Assembly (NCBI RefSeq): GCF_918797505.1
Contig: NC_092793.1
Coordinates: 70,985,660-71,049,659 of the forward strand
Source: Bemisia tabaci
Taxonomy: Eukaryota > Arthropoda > Insecta > Hemiptera > Aleyrodidae
DNA: 64,000 bases
Reading direction: 5' to 3'
The first letter of the stretch is position 1. The number at the start of each line of letters is the position of its first letter. Shown piece after piece: positions 11,201-23,855 of this stretch. The position numbers and the translations under genes were made by a program. The notes beneath the pieces were generated by a model that worked only from the letters and a program-made list of their open reading frames with translations, did not search any database and was not told where the DNA came from.

Positions 11201-14200
11201 GAGTCGATTATTTAACATTGGTTTAAATGGAGGCAATCCGGCGTTGCCAAACTGTTGGATCCACCTCTGGCCCCCTTACCTCTGAAGCGCGCTCGCGCTT
11301 TTAGAAGCTATCGGCGTTGAACGAAGAATGATTTCCGCGCGAAGTTTCACTGGGATCAGATCATATTGTATAACCCAAGCCCCCATGTGGCCTCAATTTT
11401 GGCACTGCGATATGAATGAAAAGCAGGAGGAGAAATGTACCGCGTTAAGCAGAAAGGAACCAAGCCACATCAGCTATTGCCAAATTTAAGTGGGCAATTT
11501 AATTTTTCGAAGAGACGGTTTGAGCGGATTCCTTTTGGAAATTTTAAGGAATTGCTTCGTAACATGCAGAAAATCAACTGAAATTTGCACAAAAATCCGC
11601 ACAAGCGTTTTCCTGTTAAAAATTAAAGTACCCGATTTAATGTCGCAATAGCTGATGTGACTTGGTTCCTTTCTGCTCAACGCGGACCAAATTATGCACA
11701 ATGATTGCGAGCCAAAGGAAAAGGTAAAACGAGTTTCGTGATTGACGTTGCCGAAACTGTACGCGCTCTGCAAGCCGAATTTAGAAGTAACCTTATTCGT
11801 TTTCCTGTAGCACGTGTTTATTTTTCGGAAAAATGGATTTTCCGTAATAAACTTGCGCTGCATAATCGAATACTACAAATTTTCGGGGACCTTTCAAGGT
11901 GCCTGAATCACTTTTCAGCACCGTTGTTTCCTTTTCAAATGCACCTTGACAGTCTGGTAGGCTTTTCATTTTCTGCGTTTGGAGGAAGGAGGGGTTTCTG
12001 CACGACATATTGTCCGTCCACAACGGGCAGTTCTCTCCTTTTTTGATCAGCTAAGCTTTTTCCAAACTGTCTGATAAGGTTATGATTAGAATGGACAGCA
12101 AAAAGGTAAAAAACACATAGGTACGAAAAGACTGAATCAAAATACCAGAGGGTCTGTTGGTGATCACCATATACTCACATCTCTGTACCTTAAATCACAT
12201 TTATTTTAGTGCGAATATTAGTTTTAATCGAGCGAAACACTCCTCTTTGGTCTAACATATAAGTCCTCATTAAATTTGTTCAGTCCTAAGAAAATCAAAT
12301 GTATAGCTGTAATTTCCCGCCCTTTCCCCGGATAGTTACTCAGACCTGCGAACTCGATTTCAACAAAGGAGAGTTTGCATGCAAATTTTTTATTGCTTCA
12401 TCTGAAAGTGCATAAAGAGCTGATTTCACAGTATTTCAATACTTTTTTTCTGGTATGGGAAATAGTATAAAAATAGATTTAAAAGTGAGAAAATGCACCG
12501 CCTAGTGACGTCATCTGGCGGCATTTCCCATTTAAACACATGTATTTTAGCAGATTAGGTTATTTTATCATATTTTCTCCAATAATTGTCCAATTTAGAA
12601 ACCAAGGATATCTTCGCACTCAGTTTTCCTAGTAGTATCATTTTAAAGATGAAATTCACAAAATTTAAGACATCTGCAAATTCTCCATTTTTTTTTTTTT
12701 TTCTTTTTGGCTGCCTCTTTTTCTCTTTCCCCATCATATTCTCATGAATGGTGTCTTTCACTTTTGAGTGGATATTAATGAATGATTTTTGGAATGTTGC
12801 AGAGTTATGTAGATGCGTTGTGTAGCGCAGAGAAGAAAACGGGGATCGAAGAGGACGAAGATGAAGATGCACAGAACGAGCGGAACGACTCGAGTTACGA
12901 TTCGGATTACGAGGCCGGCGACGAATCCGCGCTCCACGAGGACATCAGTCGCACCGTTTCCGACACCCTCAAAGCGGAGTTCGACGAATATGTCAACACA
13001 AATGACACGAGTTACATGAGTAAAGTGGAGTTCGGCCTCAAGCTCGGTTACTCAGAAAAGCTCGTCCAAACAGCACTTCAAAAACTAGGGCCGAATCCCG
13101 AGCAAAATGAGTTATTGGAGGTACGTGTGTTTTTAAGTTCAGCCTTCACTGGAAAAAAAAAAACACATTGGATCTAGAGTCCAGACTCTTGAAAACATTC
13201 ACAAGAAAACGGACTCTTGATTCAATCAGATTTAAGCTTTAATCAAAAGGAAATCCGCTCAAATTAAGAGGCTTGGTTCTTGATTTAAGCTTAGATCTGA
13301 TTGAATCAAGAGTATTCTTTCTTGTCGATGTTTTTAAGAGTCTGGACTCTAGATCCAATGTGTTTTTTTTTTCCAGTGTTCGTCGAATATCGTAGAGACG
13401 GCGTAAGTCCGCAATCACATATCTCGTCTGTGGTGTCTGAAAATCTCCGCCTCTATGTTCTTTCTTTAAAGGAAAACAAATTGACATCATTTCTTGAAGT
13501 TTATGCTGAAGTTTCTTCGCACAGAGAAGAAAAATCAGTTTTAAAGAATTGCCGTTGAGTAGTTTTCCGTTTAAAAAATAAAGTATGACAGGAAGTCTGC
13601 GACGTCGCAAACCGAGTTATGTGATTGCCGACTTACACCGTCGAGATGCCTTTCATAAAACCCGTAGGCGGATCTAGGGGGGTACGTAAAAAGCGTAAGC
13701 CCCCCCCCCCCCTTCGTTCGCCCATAAAAAGGAGGAAGAAAGGAAGAAAAAAGTAAGAAAACAGAAAAAAGGAGGAAAGACGCTTATGTTTAGTATTTAG
13801 GTATACATGACGAAATAGACTTAAACTCAAGTTAAATGCTTTCAAATTTCGACAATTTGGGGGAAGTCCTCCAGGCCCCCCCTCTTACGCCCTTTTCTTG
13901 CTCGAAGTGTCTAAATCCGCCTGTGATACAACCTCTCCAACCAAAATCATTCTATGCATATAATGCTGAAAAAAGGTGCTTTGTCATTTCACTTTATAAC
14001 ACTCAAAATTATGTTTTAATGGTCATGATGAAGGAAAATTGCCTCAGCATCAGCAAAATATTTGAAACATAATGCTGGTGGTCTAATTTCAATGTTGATC
14101 GATAAATTAACACAAATAATTGCGCAGTAAAATTGCGCATCTGTATGATTTTAAGTTTAAAAATATTGTCTCTATTTTTGCTCACCAGGATATAAAGCTG

Positions 14201-17200
14201 TGTATAATCCTTTCAAAAATACTGCACTTACCTTTTTTGAATAATATATTCCACTAAAATAACTGTCAGCTCTTATATTTATTTACTTCATTATTTTTTA
14301 TTTTTGTTTCTAAAGGAACTCATTAAACTTGGTGCACAAGGGAGCAGTCGAGGAGGAAGTGGAGGAGGAACTGTTGGTGAAGTAAACGAACTACCACCTC
14401 CACTTTTGTCACAAGAATGCACTGTGCAACAGCATCAACCAAATGAGACCCGTCTACGTCCAATTGTTATCGATGGTAGCAATGTAGCAATGAGGTACTT
14501 TAGCACTTTTCTATTATGTCCTTACTTTTTATTCTTTTTCATTCTACCGAGAAAACTGGACCAGCTTTAAATTTCTAGCAGCCTGGTAGTTAAAATTTTG
14601 TGTTAATTGCCAGGATGAGACAAGACTAAGCCAAGAACGATTTATGTGATTGGTTGGCTTTTTCAGTTGTTATCTTCGTGCCTATATCTGGTGGAACCGA
14701 TGACAAGATAAAACCTCCTCTTGAGTTGCTAATACCTAATCTCTAATTCCACCCAACATCGGTTTGACAAAGAGGACGACCTACAAAGCCGACCAATAAC
14801 GCAACTCCATTCTTGCTCAGTATTGTCTTGTTTGATCTGCAAACACTAAATTTCAAGAATCAGGCTACCGATTTCTTAGCAACTTCAAATTGAAAAAGTT
14901 TAGAAAACTGAAAATGTCCTAAATTGAGTGCAAGACTCGTCGCCTTCTTAGACATGGGAATGAACCATTCTTCTTATACCGGCAGGCCAAGGTACTAAAG
15001 TTGGATGTGACTCCTACAACGATTTATCCACATGTTTGGTTGTCATGGATGGCACACAACCTATTACTACTTGCATTGCCTGAAATTTAATGAGTTGAAG
15101 TCCGTCCAGAAGTAACCATATTACAGAAACAAGTACAAAACTTTGCTTCTCCTGTGTATTTACATTTAAAGAAAATTTTATCATCTGGTATCTTTGCTCC
15201 TAAGGAATATCACAAATTCGTCTATGAAACCAGAAATCTAACAATTTTCCTCCTTTAAATTCAAGTTTTCTGTGTTATCCAATCTATATCTTGGAATTAA
15301 AAAGTAGACTACTACATATCAATACATTCTTAATGAGTAGATTTTTAAATTGAGGATTTCTATTTTCCTTTCTTTTAGTCATGGCAACAATGAAGTATTC
15401 TCTTGTCGAGGAATCAAAATTTGTGTTGATTGGTTTCGAGCAAGAGGTCATCAAGAAATTGTTGTCTTTGTACCAAAGTGGAGAAAAGAATCACCCAGGC
15501 CAGATAATCTCATCAGAGGTTTGTACTCTTCCTTAGCTCTTTCCTACTCATCATCTTTCATTGCAAAAATTAGTTTGGATGGTTTTACCCTGACAGAGGG
15601 TAAATTTTTTCCTTACATATTTCTTGGTCGAAGTAAATGAGAGGAGATTTTCTCTGAAATATTTGAATTCCAGTTTCTTTGAACTGGCTCACAATCTAAG
15701 TTGCACTCTTTCATTGAACCTCGTTTACTCTATACATGACATCATGAATATTTCCACCCATTCCATTGTGTCCTGTTAAATACGAAGAATCTCAAAATTA
15801 TTTAATCAAATGGTATCTTCATCCAGTAATTTTTACTTCTTTTTCTGTTTTAAAATTTCGGAGGTCGCTTTTTACAGTTAGAAATTCTATTCAAAAATGC
15901 AAAGATAACATTTTGAATGATCATTCTGAAGAGTTCATAGTTATTTTTATTATCTTTTTTTTTTTTTTACTCAAATAATTTAATTTAGATATTCTTGATT
16001 TTTTCAGATCAAGATGTGCTTCTAGAATTGGAACGAGAAAGGGCTCTTGTTTTCACCCCATCTCGGTTGGTTGGAGGAAAGCGTATGATTTGCTATGATG
16101 ATAGATATATTTTACGGTTGGCTGCAGATATGGATGGAATTGTTGTCTCAAATGACAACTATCGAGACCTTGCCCAAGAAAATCCTGAATTTCGGAAAGT
16201 TGTCAATGAGCGGATTCTCATGTATTCTTTTGTCAATGATAGGTAAGCTTTTACTAATTCTTTAGTCTAGTTGAAAGGAATCTAGTGAGATAATTTGTAT
16301 GCTGTATTATTTAAAATGTATAAATTTTTTTAAATGTGTCAGAAGCGTCAACAAATACAGCGACAGCGTGCAATGACATACTTATTATTGTAAAATTGAC
16401 AAAAAACTATGAAACTGTTAAAAGTCGTATCTTCTACTCATACCAAAACAAATATTAGAAATTAGAAAAATTCAAATTACAAAGAGAGCAAGCCACAGGT
16501 TCCACATCAATTCCCTTGAAGTAATTTTCAAATCTATGGAGTCATTTGGAACATTGGTAAGAATTAATGATTATGGAAACATATGCTAAGCTGCTTAAAT
16601 ATCAGTCAGATTAGGAATGTTTAAATTCGTATTTTTGAATAAGCTGAAATAGGACAGGAAAGAGAAGCGATTACTTACTTCATCTCTCATAGAAATTGCT
16701 TGCTGTTAATTCAATTATGAAATTGTGAAACTGTAACAATAATTTCAGTTTCACCCACAAGATACCTTAATAAATTGATATAATGAAACTCATCCGTGGA
16801 ACTGTTTAAAGGCTTATCTCGGTTTGTGGCGCTGTAGATTTTCTGTCCTTCTTATTTCGTAAATAAATTGGCGACTTTACTTCTCCAATGTGAATAATAT
16901 TCTGAGATAATTTAAAATCATGACTTTAGCTCCGTCTCATTTTAAAATATAAAATAGTAGCGGAGGTTTTGAAATACCACAACCGAGATATGTGTTTCTA
17001 CAATACACCCTTGATTTAACCTTTCTATGTGGGGAAAAAAGAAAGAAAATTGTGCTCCATTTGTATATTATGTAATTTCTGTGTAAAAACCCCCTGGTAA
17101 CAACTAACTTGTTGACACTTTTGAGATGAATAAAGTTTAGGTAATACCAATGCTACGTTGAAAATAGACCTTTTTTAATTGAAAATGTACTTCAAAATTT

Positions 17201-18893
17201 TGGCATTTTTAGAGCAATCATCATCTATTATGAGTTTAGATAAGAAGCTCTCACACCAGAATTACCTACTAAATTTTTACATATTTCTAGTTCTTAGAGA
17301 AAGTAATTTCCTCCTCAAATCTATGCCTTATTCAAAATCATTCTTTCTGTGTGTCCTAGGTTTATGCCTCCGGAAGATCCTCTCGGAAGATCTGGACCCA
17401 CATTGGACAATTTCTTGTCTGGAGCAAAAATGAAAATGAATGGTGTCTCAATACCCTGTCCATATGGGAAGAAGTGCACTTATGGTAACAAATGCAAATT
17501 CGAACATCCAGAAAGGGGACCATTTCCGCAGAAGTCTGTCTCTGAAAGATTGTTAGAAAATGCTCAGCGACAGCTTCAAACTCGGTTTTCAGACAATACT
17601 TCTGGTAATTAGATTTTTTTATCTATTTTGGAAAAATAGGACAAAGTTACATTTTCGATCAAATTCCTCGTTCACTCTTGAAGTTGAGTGCTTGTATGAA
17701 TGTACCTTTCACTCTTGATCTCAATTTTTTTAACTTCCACTTACATCTATCATTTTTATTTTTCTATTATTTTTTCCTTGTAGCCAGTATATTGGAAGGT
17801 GAAAAAGTGTACACATTGCATCTAAAAATAAAACTTATCTCCTGTTACATCAAACTTATTTCACCACTGTTATGATTACTTCAAAGTATAATAAAATTTC
17901 ACAAAAACAGAAAGAGAGGAATATGAAACAACAAAATGAAGGACTAAGTATTGATTACGAGAATTTTTTCAAGGAAGGTTTGAGATACCACAGAAAATCC
18001 TTGACAAAGCACGATCTTTTTTTTTTTGGGAGCCATAGAATCCGAATTTTAGCAAGTTACCTGCAGCACCCTTACTGATTTCGAACCATATAAGAATATT
18101 TTCTTATGCAGCCTAAGTCGTATGTGTGTTTAAAATTCATCGAAAAATTCTTGCGTTTGTGGTTGCAGGTAAACAACTGACCGGGAAATCTATAAGTCTA
18201 CCTCTATCTTCAAGTAGCGGTGGAAATTATGGAGCAGACAGCAAACCAGTGCTAAAAACTCGGCTTTCTCGAACAAAATCTACAAATCCTGTGTGTTTGG
18301 AGTCAAGCTTGAGTGATCAGAGTCAAGGAAATTCCATGTTAGGACCAAGTGGGACTAGCATACCAAGTGGTTGGTCCATGCAAGGATCAAGTCCCACTCA
18401 TCCTGTTAACTGGCCGTCTCCTAATGCAATGAATATCCAGTATGAGCGCAAACATCTGCATCAAGATGCCCCGATTAATCTGCATGCCAAGCTGCAGCGT
18501 CAGTTATCATTGAATCCAACCTATGATCCACGCCTGCATCACTTGCAAAACTTTGCTGCGTCTGAACATGACAGAGTTGCCAGAGCTGCAAGCTGTGATA
18601 TATACTCTCCTCCGCCAGAAATCCATCAAGGCGTGACTAGGATAGCATCTGCCCCTCTGTCGCAACACGCTGCCTTACTTAAATCACAATCAAATTTATC
18701 TGTTCCTCCTCCAGTGTGGAATGTGTCACCAACATTCTCTCATCCAACCGAGGATAGAAACAGATTACGTTATCACTTGTCCTCAATTTTTCCTCAAGAA
18801 CAAGTTGATACTGTCATGCAAATGTATCCAGCTGAGACAAACGCTCAAAAGCTGTGTGCACTAATTTTGTCTATGTTTCCCATTGGTTCCTAG
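8282..18893 (+). CDS. ZC3H12A: ZC3H12/Regnase-type CCCH-finger endoribonuclease
   Basis: Seven coding exons: 8282-8302, 12803-13120, 14316-14494, 15379-15518, 16008-16242, 17360-17604 and 18169-18893. All have GT-AG borders and join in phase to about 620 aa. Family members are cytoplasmic PIN-like RNases that cleave stem-loops in the 3' UTRs of immune and other short-lived mRNAs. After an acidic stretch (about 24-50), residues 75-120 match the N-terminal domain ([20 protein letters not shown]). The PIN-like domain is about 160-320 with [17 protein letters not shown] and VVSNDNYRD; aspartates 166, 250, 251 and 269 correspond to the four metal-binding residues. The CCCH finger is C331-C337-C343-H347 (C-x5-C-x5-C-x3-H). 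The C-terminus ([20 protein letters not shown]) matches the conserved helical domain. The first exon is least certain: an in-frame ATG also lies at 8261. Which vertebrate paralogue (A-D) it matches best cannot be said. Confidence 0.92.
8333..8541. mobile_element. Palindromic MITE, CACTGG family, in intron 1
   Basis: The ends are CACTGGTAAAAAAAACC and GGTTTTTTTTACCGGTG. Long internal arms pair as well (GTCGTCGGATTTAAGAGTC and its complement). AG flanks both ends (8331-8332 and 8542-8543), a possible 2-bp target duplication. It begins 30 bp after the end of exon 1. A relative lies at 13147-13378. Confidence 0.7.
10190..11085. repeat. Imperfect direct repeat pair in intron 1
   Basis: About 10190-10378 and 10945-11085 share ordered motifs: CGTACTTTTCTCACC, CGTTAAAGTCTC, AGAGTCACC, GCCCACGTG and AAATCTCCGAAGAAT. 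The unit also repeats internally at each end. Degenerate tandem duplication is likely; it is not coding. Confidence 0.45.
11108..11267. mobile_element. Short palindromic element in intron 1
   Basis: The left arm (GGATCCATCAAATTGGCAAC, then CTCCTCATTTAAACC) and the right arm (GGTTTAAATGGAGGC, then GTTGCCAAACTGTTGGATCC) are inverted. It is about 160 bp with no reading frame. Confidence 0.55.
11441..11684. mobile_element. AAGGAACC-family MITE, copy 1
   Basis: The inverted ends run CGCGTTAAGCAGAAAGGAAC on the left and GTTCCTTTCTGCTCAACGCG on the right, continuing inward through CAAGCCACATCAGCTATTGC. Relatives are at 42790-42992 and a half copy at 57127-57210. It is non-coding. Confidence 0.65.
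13147..13378. mobile_element. Palindromic MITE, CACTGG family, in intron 2
   Basis: The ends are CACTGGAAAAAAAAAAACAC and GTGTTTTTTTTTTCCAGTG, extended inward by ATTGGATCTAGAGTCCAGAC and its complement. TT flanks both ends (13145-13146 and 13379-13380), a possible 2-bp duplication. It begins 26 bp after the end of exon 2. Half copies with the same left end occur at about 36234 and 46333. Confidence 0.75.
13390..13660. repeat. Dispersed repeat family B, copy 1
   Basis: Landmarks are GAGAAGAAAAATCA, TAGTTTTCCGTTTAAAAAAT, AAAGTATGACAGGAAGTC and TCGCAAACCGAG. They recur at about 36840-37080 and twice at 38585-39180. No TIRs and no coding frame are apparent. Confidence 0.5.
14495..15378 (+). other. 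Intron 3 of the ZC3H12 gene
   Basis: It splits the serine codon of the catalytic-site motif [13 protein letters not shown]-rich; no repeat boundary was recognised. Confidence 0.7.
15519..16007 (+). other. Intron 4 of the ZC3H12 gene
   Basis: GT donor, TTTTTCAG acceptor. AT-rich with nothing else recognised. Confidence 0.7.
16243..17359 (+). other. Intron 5 of the ZC3H12 gene
   Basis: GTAAGC donor, GTGTCCTAG acceptor. AT-rich. A faint resemblance to family B occurs near 16970-17010 (ACCGAGATATGTGTTTCTAC). Confidence 0.6.
17605..18168 (+). other. Intron 6 of the ZC3H12 gene
   Basis: GTAATT donor, TGGTTGCAG acceptor. AT-rich with no other feature. Confidence 0.65.
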
Positions 18894-21479
18894 AACGAAA
18901 TTAGTATTCATTACTTACCTTTTGCTAGAAATTATTACTTCTCATGGTTCCATTTCTGGTGCTTGGAGTTTTTAATGTGCTGTGTCCATCAACCTTTAAT
19001 AGTGGACTGAGTTTTCTTTTCATGAAAGGATATTTTCCCTCACAGAAAAAAGAGAGGCCTCAATAATTTACTGTGAACAAGAAGACAAAGTCTCAGGTTC
19101 TGGTCAATCTTGATATTATTGAGCAATGCATTTGGTCATGGCACTAAATTTTTTCTTGCTTTCAAACATTTATAAAGCTCATTGCTAATTTTTTCTCTCT
19201 TTCTTGCTCTCTTCTTTCCCAGTGAGAAGAGAGAAGGTCTTACCTTCAAAAAGGTGCCTCAACTTTTTGCTGGCGATCCTCATAAATTAGTCGATCTGCT
19301 CCTAGTGACGGTAACTATTGGATCTATTTTAATTTTTAATTACAGATTGTTTCTGTATTCTTTGAGGCACCCTGGATTTTGACAGTTTTAATTTTTTTTT
19401 CCCTTTTTTTTGCTTTTTGGAGAACTTGCATTTTCAAAAGTTTCAACTAAACAATGTAAGATGAGATGACCTAAGACTTAGAGAATTTTAATTAATTGAT
19501 AAAGTGATCAACTCTATAACGATGCATCTCAATCGCAACATTTTAAAATTGGTGTGTATACTTTTGTTTCTGGGAAAAATGAAGTATACAAGTAATTTTT
19601 TTTTTTTTATTAGGAAGCAAAGCAACATTATGACTTGTTATTTTCTCTGACTTCTTTTCAGTGTTCCATGATCATTCCGTAAAAATTTCAAAGAACAATG
19701 TTAATTTGCTTGCCTTCTGAAAAATAAAGTATACTCATAAGTGTTGAAACTTTGAAATTTAAGCATGATACATTAAAGTTTGACGATTGATAGATTGAAT
19801 TTAAGTAGAATCATTCTCTTAATTGTAAATTTTTTTCATTCGGAGTTAGCTTTTGCATTGACCATATAAAGATTAAATAGTGTGATCCATTTTAATGTGG
19901 CTGATGAGGATGTGAAACATGTTTTTTGTTCTCCTCTTTTTAATGTAATTGAAGTGTCATAAAGCCAGACGCGTTTATTAGAAAAAAATGCTTGTAAGGA
20001 GGGTGCAACAACCACTCCATGTTTAAAACATATTGAAAGATTAACCTTTAAGGAACAAAATAGTTCTTTATCAGATGAATGTTATTTATTTATTTTTGTG
20101 TGGAACAGTTAAATTTCACAAAATATGGCATGATGATAAGAGTGGTCTTAAAATTATTTTGTCTTTTTTCTTGACCAGTCTTTAGTATCAATTTCTTTGG
20201 ACTGGAAAAAAAAGGCGGTCAGGTGTCACAGAGAACCCTAGTGCGCTACAAAAGCGACTCTTTACTTCATACTTAAATAATTCAGATGTATTTCATAGAA
20301 TTTGCTGGAGATTCATTTTTTCAAATTCCACTGTCAATCTTATTTAGAAGTTTTGAAACTTGCATCAAACTATATAATATTTTAGTTTCAAATGAAAATC
20401 CCAATCACCCTGTATTCCCCTAAAAAATTCTACAACAGCAACTGCTACATAAAACAGCCAAGTTGCTGTTTGTTGTAACTGCTGTAAAATCTCCTTTAGA
20501 CTGCATTTTGCTGTGAACCTTTCATCGCAAACATGGAGTAAGAAAAATGTTCATCGGTTGATATTAAACTTAGGTGTGACAACCATGAGAGAGAACTTTT
20601 TCAGCATATAAATTCATCATTTCTTTTGTCAAAGTATACAACAGAGAAATGATAACTCTTTAGATTGGTTTGTATCAAATCATAATGGAGAAGTACTAGC
20701 AAAAAAGATTTTGGGCTTTGAATGAAAAGAAAAAACTCCATTCCCTATTTTTTGTGGAAATTAATTTCGTTTAGTGAGTGTACATGTATGAGTTTTGTTG
20801 TTCATTTATTTTTGTTAGATTTCCATTTGCTTCATTTGAAGTGCAGGATAATAGTGCAACCTGCTAAAGCTTCACTATTGAAGCATTTTTTAACAGATAA
20901 TCAATTTCAATGACAAAAAATGAAATCTCATACTCTGTAATTTTATTCTCTCATCAAGTTCAAAAATCAAAAGTGAGTGGTGGTTTTTTTTTTATTTCAA
21001 AGCACCAAATCGATATTAGTAATTTGAGCGATTGAAATGCTCACAATATTGATAAATATTTGATCATTGTGATATTGTTTGAAATTATTGACATTTTAAT
21101 TGTTAATAAGCATGTTGAATTATACAAAATTGCAATTTTTTTTGCGTAAAGAGTACCTATTATATAGGTTTCCATATATTTATTTTTGTCGTTTATAGTT
21201 CGCATATGTACATATCATTTTAAGTATGTTCGTATTCAAACCTCTCTAGTAACTAATTCAAACAAATTTTACCCGCTCATATACCAGATGTAGCTGTCTG
21301 TGTATTTAAAATGTAAGAGGATCTTGACTGATTCTTTTTAACAATTTACTCGGTCATTTCATGCCCAAAAACTTAAGTCAAAGTGATTCATTGCGGGCTC
21401 TTGGCAAGGCTACACTGATGTGCTATGTATCGCACCGATTAACTCAATAATCTTGGCAGATTTTAACTCTTAAGTCATA

Positions 21480-21657
21480 AAAGGACACTAGTCCTTGCGG
21501 AGGAGCCATAAGAATCAACACTTTTGTTACAGTTAGCGATGAAATACAAAAATTTTTTTCTAAGGAGAATCCTGCTTTCAGCTCTCTGTATTTTATATGA
21601 CTGAGACTGATTCTTTAATCTCATATGCAGGGGCTATTGTCCTCTCTTTGGCTAAAT
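21480..21657. mobile_element. Degenerate copy of the 421-690 MITE family
   Basis: It shares AATCCTGCTTT, a CTCATATGCAGGGGCTATTG block and a TTTGGCTAAATAATT end with the element at 421-690. The left end is eroded. Confidence 0.5.
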
Positions 21658-22581
21658 AATTAAAACCCGCTAAGATTTTTTATTTAATCTTTGCGTTACA
21701 TTGCATACCAGTTGGACCACACTAAAAATGCGGAAATAATTACATCAAAGAGCAACAGACTTTAGGGACTGTACCAAGCCTTATTCAGATACTTAAATAT
21801 TAATTTCATCATGATATAACCACAAACAGCAATCTTTGGCCTCCTATGTTGTCCAGTTATGTCATGATTTAATCGCAGTAGAAAAAGTAATGAAGGTTTT
21901 TTTTTACTCATTTTATTCGAACTGTGAAACCCAGTCAAAGCGGGAAAATTTCTTCCAATAAAACTTACCATACAAGTGACATTGTCAGAACCTTTAAAAT
22001 TTACTATTTACCTTCCCTATGTACTTTTTCTGTGCTCTTGTCATCTGATATGATGTATGTTTTCAACCTATTTTACATTCCAGCTCTGTGAGCTGATGGA
22101 TGTTTTGCTCGACCCTTGTGCTGGACATGTATCTTATACATTTTGTAAGTCTTGAATATTGTTTTCACGTGACCACTTGAGTCTTTTTACAAAGTAGCTA
22201 ATCATCCATCAACTATCACCAAGTGATTCTTTAGAAAGAAAATCTTCAAAAGAAATACTAACATTAATTAGGTATGAAAAATATAGTTTACAACGTTTTG
22301 GGATTAAAAAAGTTATTAACTCTAGAAATCATGTTTTACCTGATTATCAAAAAATTGACGCCCCTCTTGAGGCAAGACCCTATAAACAGGTACAAATCAT
22401 AAATTAGTTAAAAGCAAGAACTTTTAGTTCCTTTTTTAATTACTTCCAGTACTTTACTTGAAAAAATGAAGGAAAAAACATGATTCAAGACAGTCAAATT
22501 TGTAAACTAAAGCCCTAAAATTTCATGTTGTAAAAACGTCTTCGTACAATTACATATAGGGTTTGTTTAAGCCAAACCTTC

Positions 22582-22650
22582 TAATTCTGTGAGTTCTGTC
22601 TAATTATTTGAAATAATAAGGGAAAGACAGAAATTGAACTCTAAGAATTA
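22582..22650 (+). other. 69-nt hairpin with about 20 paired bases
   Basis: TAATTCTGTGAGTTC...TGTCT can pair with AGACAG...GAACTCTAAGAATTA around an AT-rich loop that itself folds (ATTATTtgaAATAAT). One six-base bulge is needed. The size is compatible with a microRNA precursor or a structured UTR element; nothing else supports either. Confidence 0.3.
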
Positions 22651-23069
22651 CACAAGTGTTAAGTAATTTCTTACACGTGGATAGACTTTTTTTTAAAAAA
22701 AAAATCATCTTACCATGAAACTTTGATGAGAAAGTGGATAATGTAAGATTTGCCACAAGATTAAAATTATCTCAGCTTTAAATTAAACTGTGACTTATAT
22801 ATATATTTCTGAATAGAATGAGACTAGTGCGATAGAAATGTTTGGTAAAGGAAACTTGCTCCTTCTGTTTTAGAGCAACTACATTTCTCTTACGCTGATA
22901 ATACTAGTATTGATAATGTTTCTCTTAATTAGCTAATCAAATTCTTTGTCTCCGTTGTATCCCTCATTTAATATGTTACTTCAGAAGTAACTTACTTGTC
23001 ATCACTTCTAGTCTTGGCATAGACATTTCAAAAGAAATAACAGTTTCAAACTTGTTCTGCGTTGTACTA

Positions 23070-23217
23070 AAAAAAGAAGTGAAATATCAATCAGTGGATT
23101 TGTATATCATGCTCGATCATTGAAATATAATTGCTCCTAATTGTTGTGAAAAAAAAAGAAGGAAAATCTTAATCAGTGGATTAGAATTTGTAAATCATGC
23201 TTGATCACTGAAATAAT
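23070..23217. repeat. Imperfect tandem duplication, unit about 80 bp
   Basis: AATCAGTGGATT, a short spacer, ATCATGCT(C/T)GATCA and TGAAATA occur twice in order. Confidence 0.5.
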
Positions 23218-23849
23218 TTGAGAAAAATGTACAGATGAAACACAAGACCAAAAACACAGTTTTGACAGATGAAGAGAAATATCAGATTAATCCTTTCTGA
23301 TGATACAATTCTGATAATGCTAACTCCTTTCCCGTTCAGTATTTATTTGAAGGATCAAAAAAGTTGGATCTTCCCATAGGAAGCAGCTCTTCTGCTTTTT
23401 TGTGTTGACTTTCCATGCAAATTACACAGACACCAAATAATCGCTGTAATCTAAGTGATATCATTACCTTTATTCATTTGTTCAATTTCTGTTTTTCTAT
23501 GGGTTTTTCCCCCTGTTTTTTGTTTGTTTTTTTTTTTTTTTTACCCACAAGAATGAATGAAGTCGTGAAAAGTGTACTTCAGTTAGATTCTTTCCTCTAC
23601 TCAATGATGACAATCGCATCTCGTTTCAGTTCAGTTACAGGGATACTATGGAGTCAAAAGTACCTAATGTACTGATCGAAGTTTATGAAACTCATCACAG
23701 TTTCATACATTTAATTTTAATGACTATGCTGGGACCAAAGACATAACTATTTTTAGGTCTAAGTGTGCTTTATTGTGATTGAGGAAAAAATTATTGTAAG
23801 GAGGTTTGAATTTTTTATATTCATTATCCTGTTGTTGACTGTAAATTTC

Positions 23850-23855
23850 AATAAA
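23850..23855 (+). terminator. Candidate poly(A) signal for the ZC3H12 gene
   Basis: AATAAA followed by T-rich sequence, about 0.3 kb before the end of the convergent RPP38 gene. An earlier AATAAA near 19723 is an alternative. Confidence 0.35.

Larger units (their letters stand above)
8303..12802 (+). other. Intron 1 of the ZC3H12 gene (4.5 kb)
   Basis: It starts GTGAGT and ends in TTGCAG. It contains four delimited repeats (8333-8541, the 10190/10945 direct pair, 11108-11267, 11441-11684) and runs of 17 G (9310-9326) and 14 G (9987-10000). I find no further exon in it. Confidence 0.7.
13121..14315 (+). other. Intron 2 of the ZC3H12 gene
   Basis: GTACGT donor and TTTCTAAAG acceptor. It holds the palindromic MITE at 13147-13378, a family-B repeat at 13390-13660 and a C13 run near 13700. 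No other exon was seen. Confidence 0.7.
18894..23855 (+). other. 3' UTR/downstream region of the ZC3H12 gene
   Basis: About 5 kb of AT-rich DNA lies between the stop codon and the convergent RPP38 gene, with no coding exon. AATAAA-type signals occur at about 19723 and at 23850-23855, so the 3' UTR could be short or several kb long. It contains a scrap of the 421-690 MITE family (about 21480-21657), a hairpin (22582-22650) and an imperfect tandem duplication (23070-23217). Confidence 0.45.
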
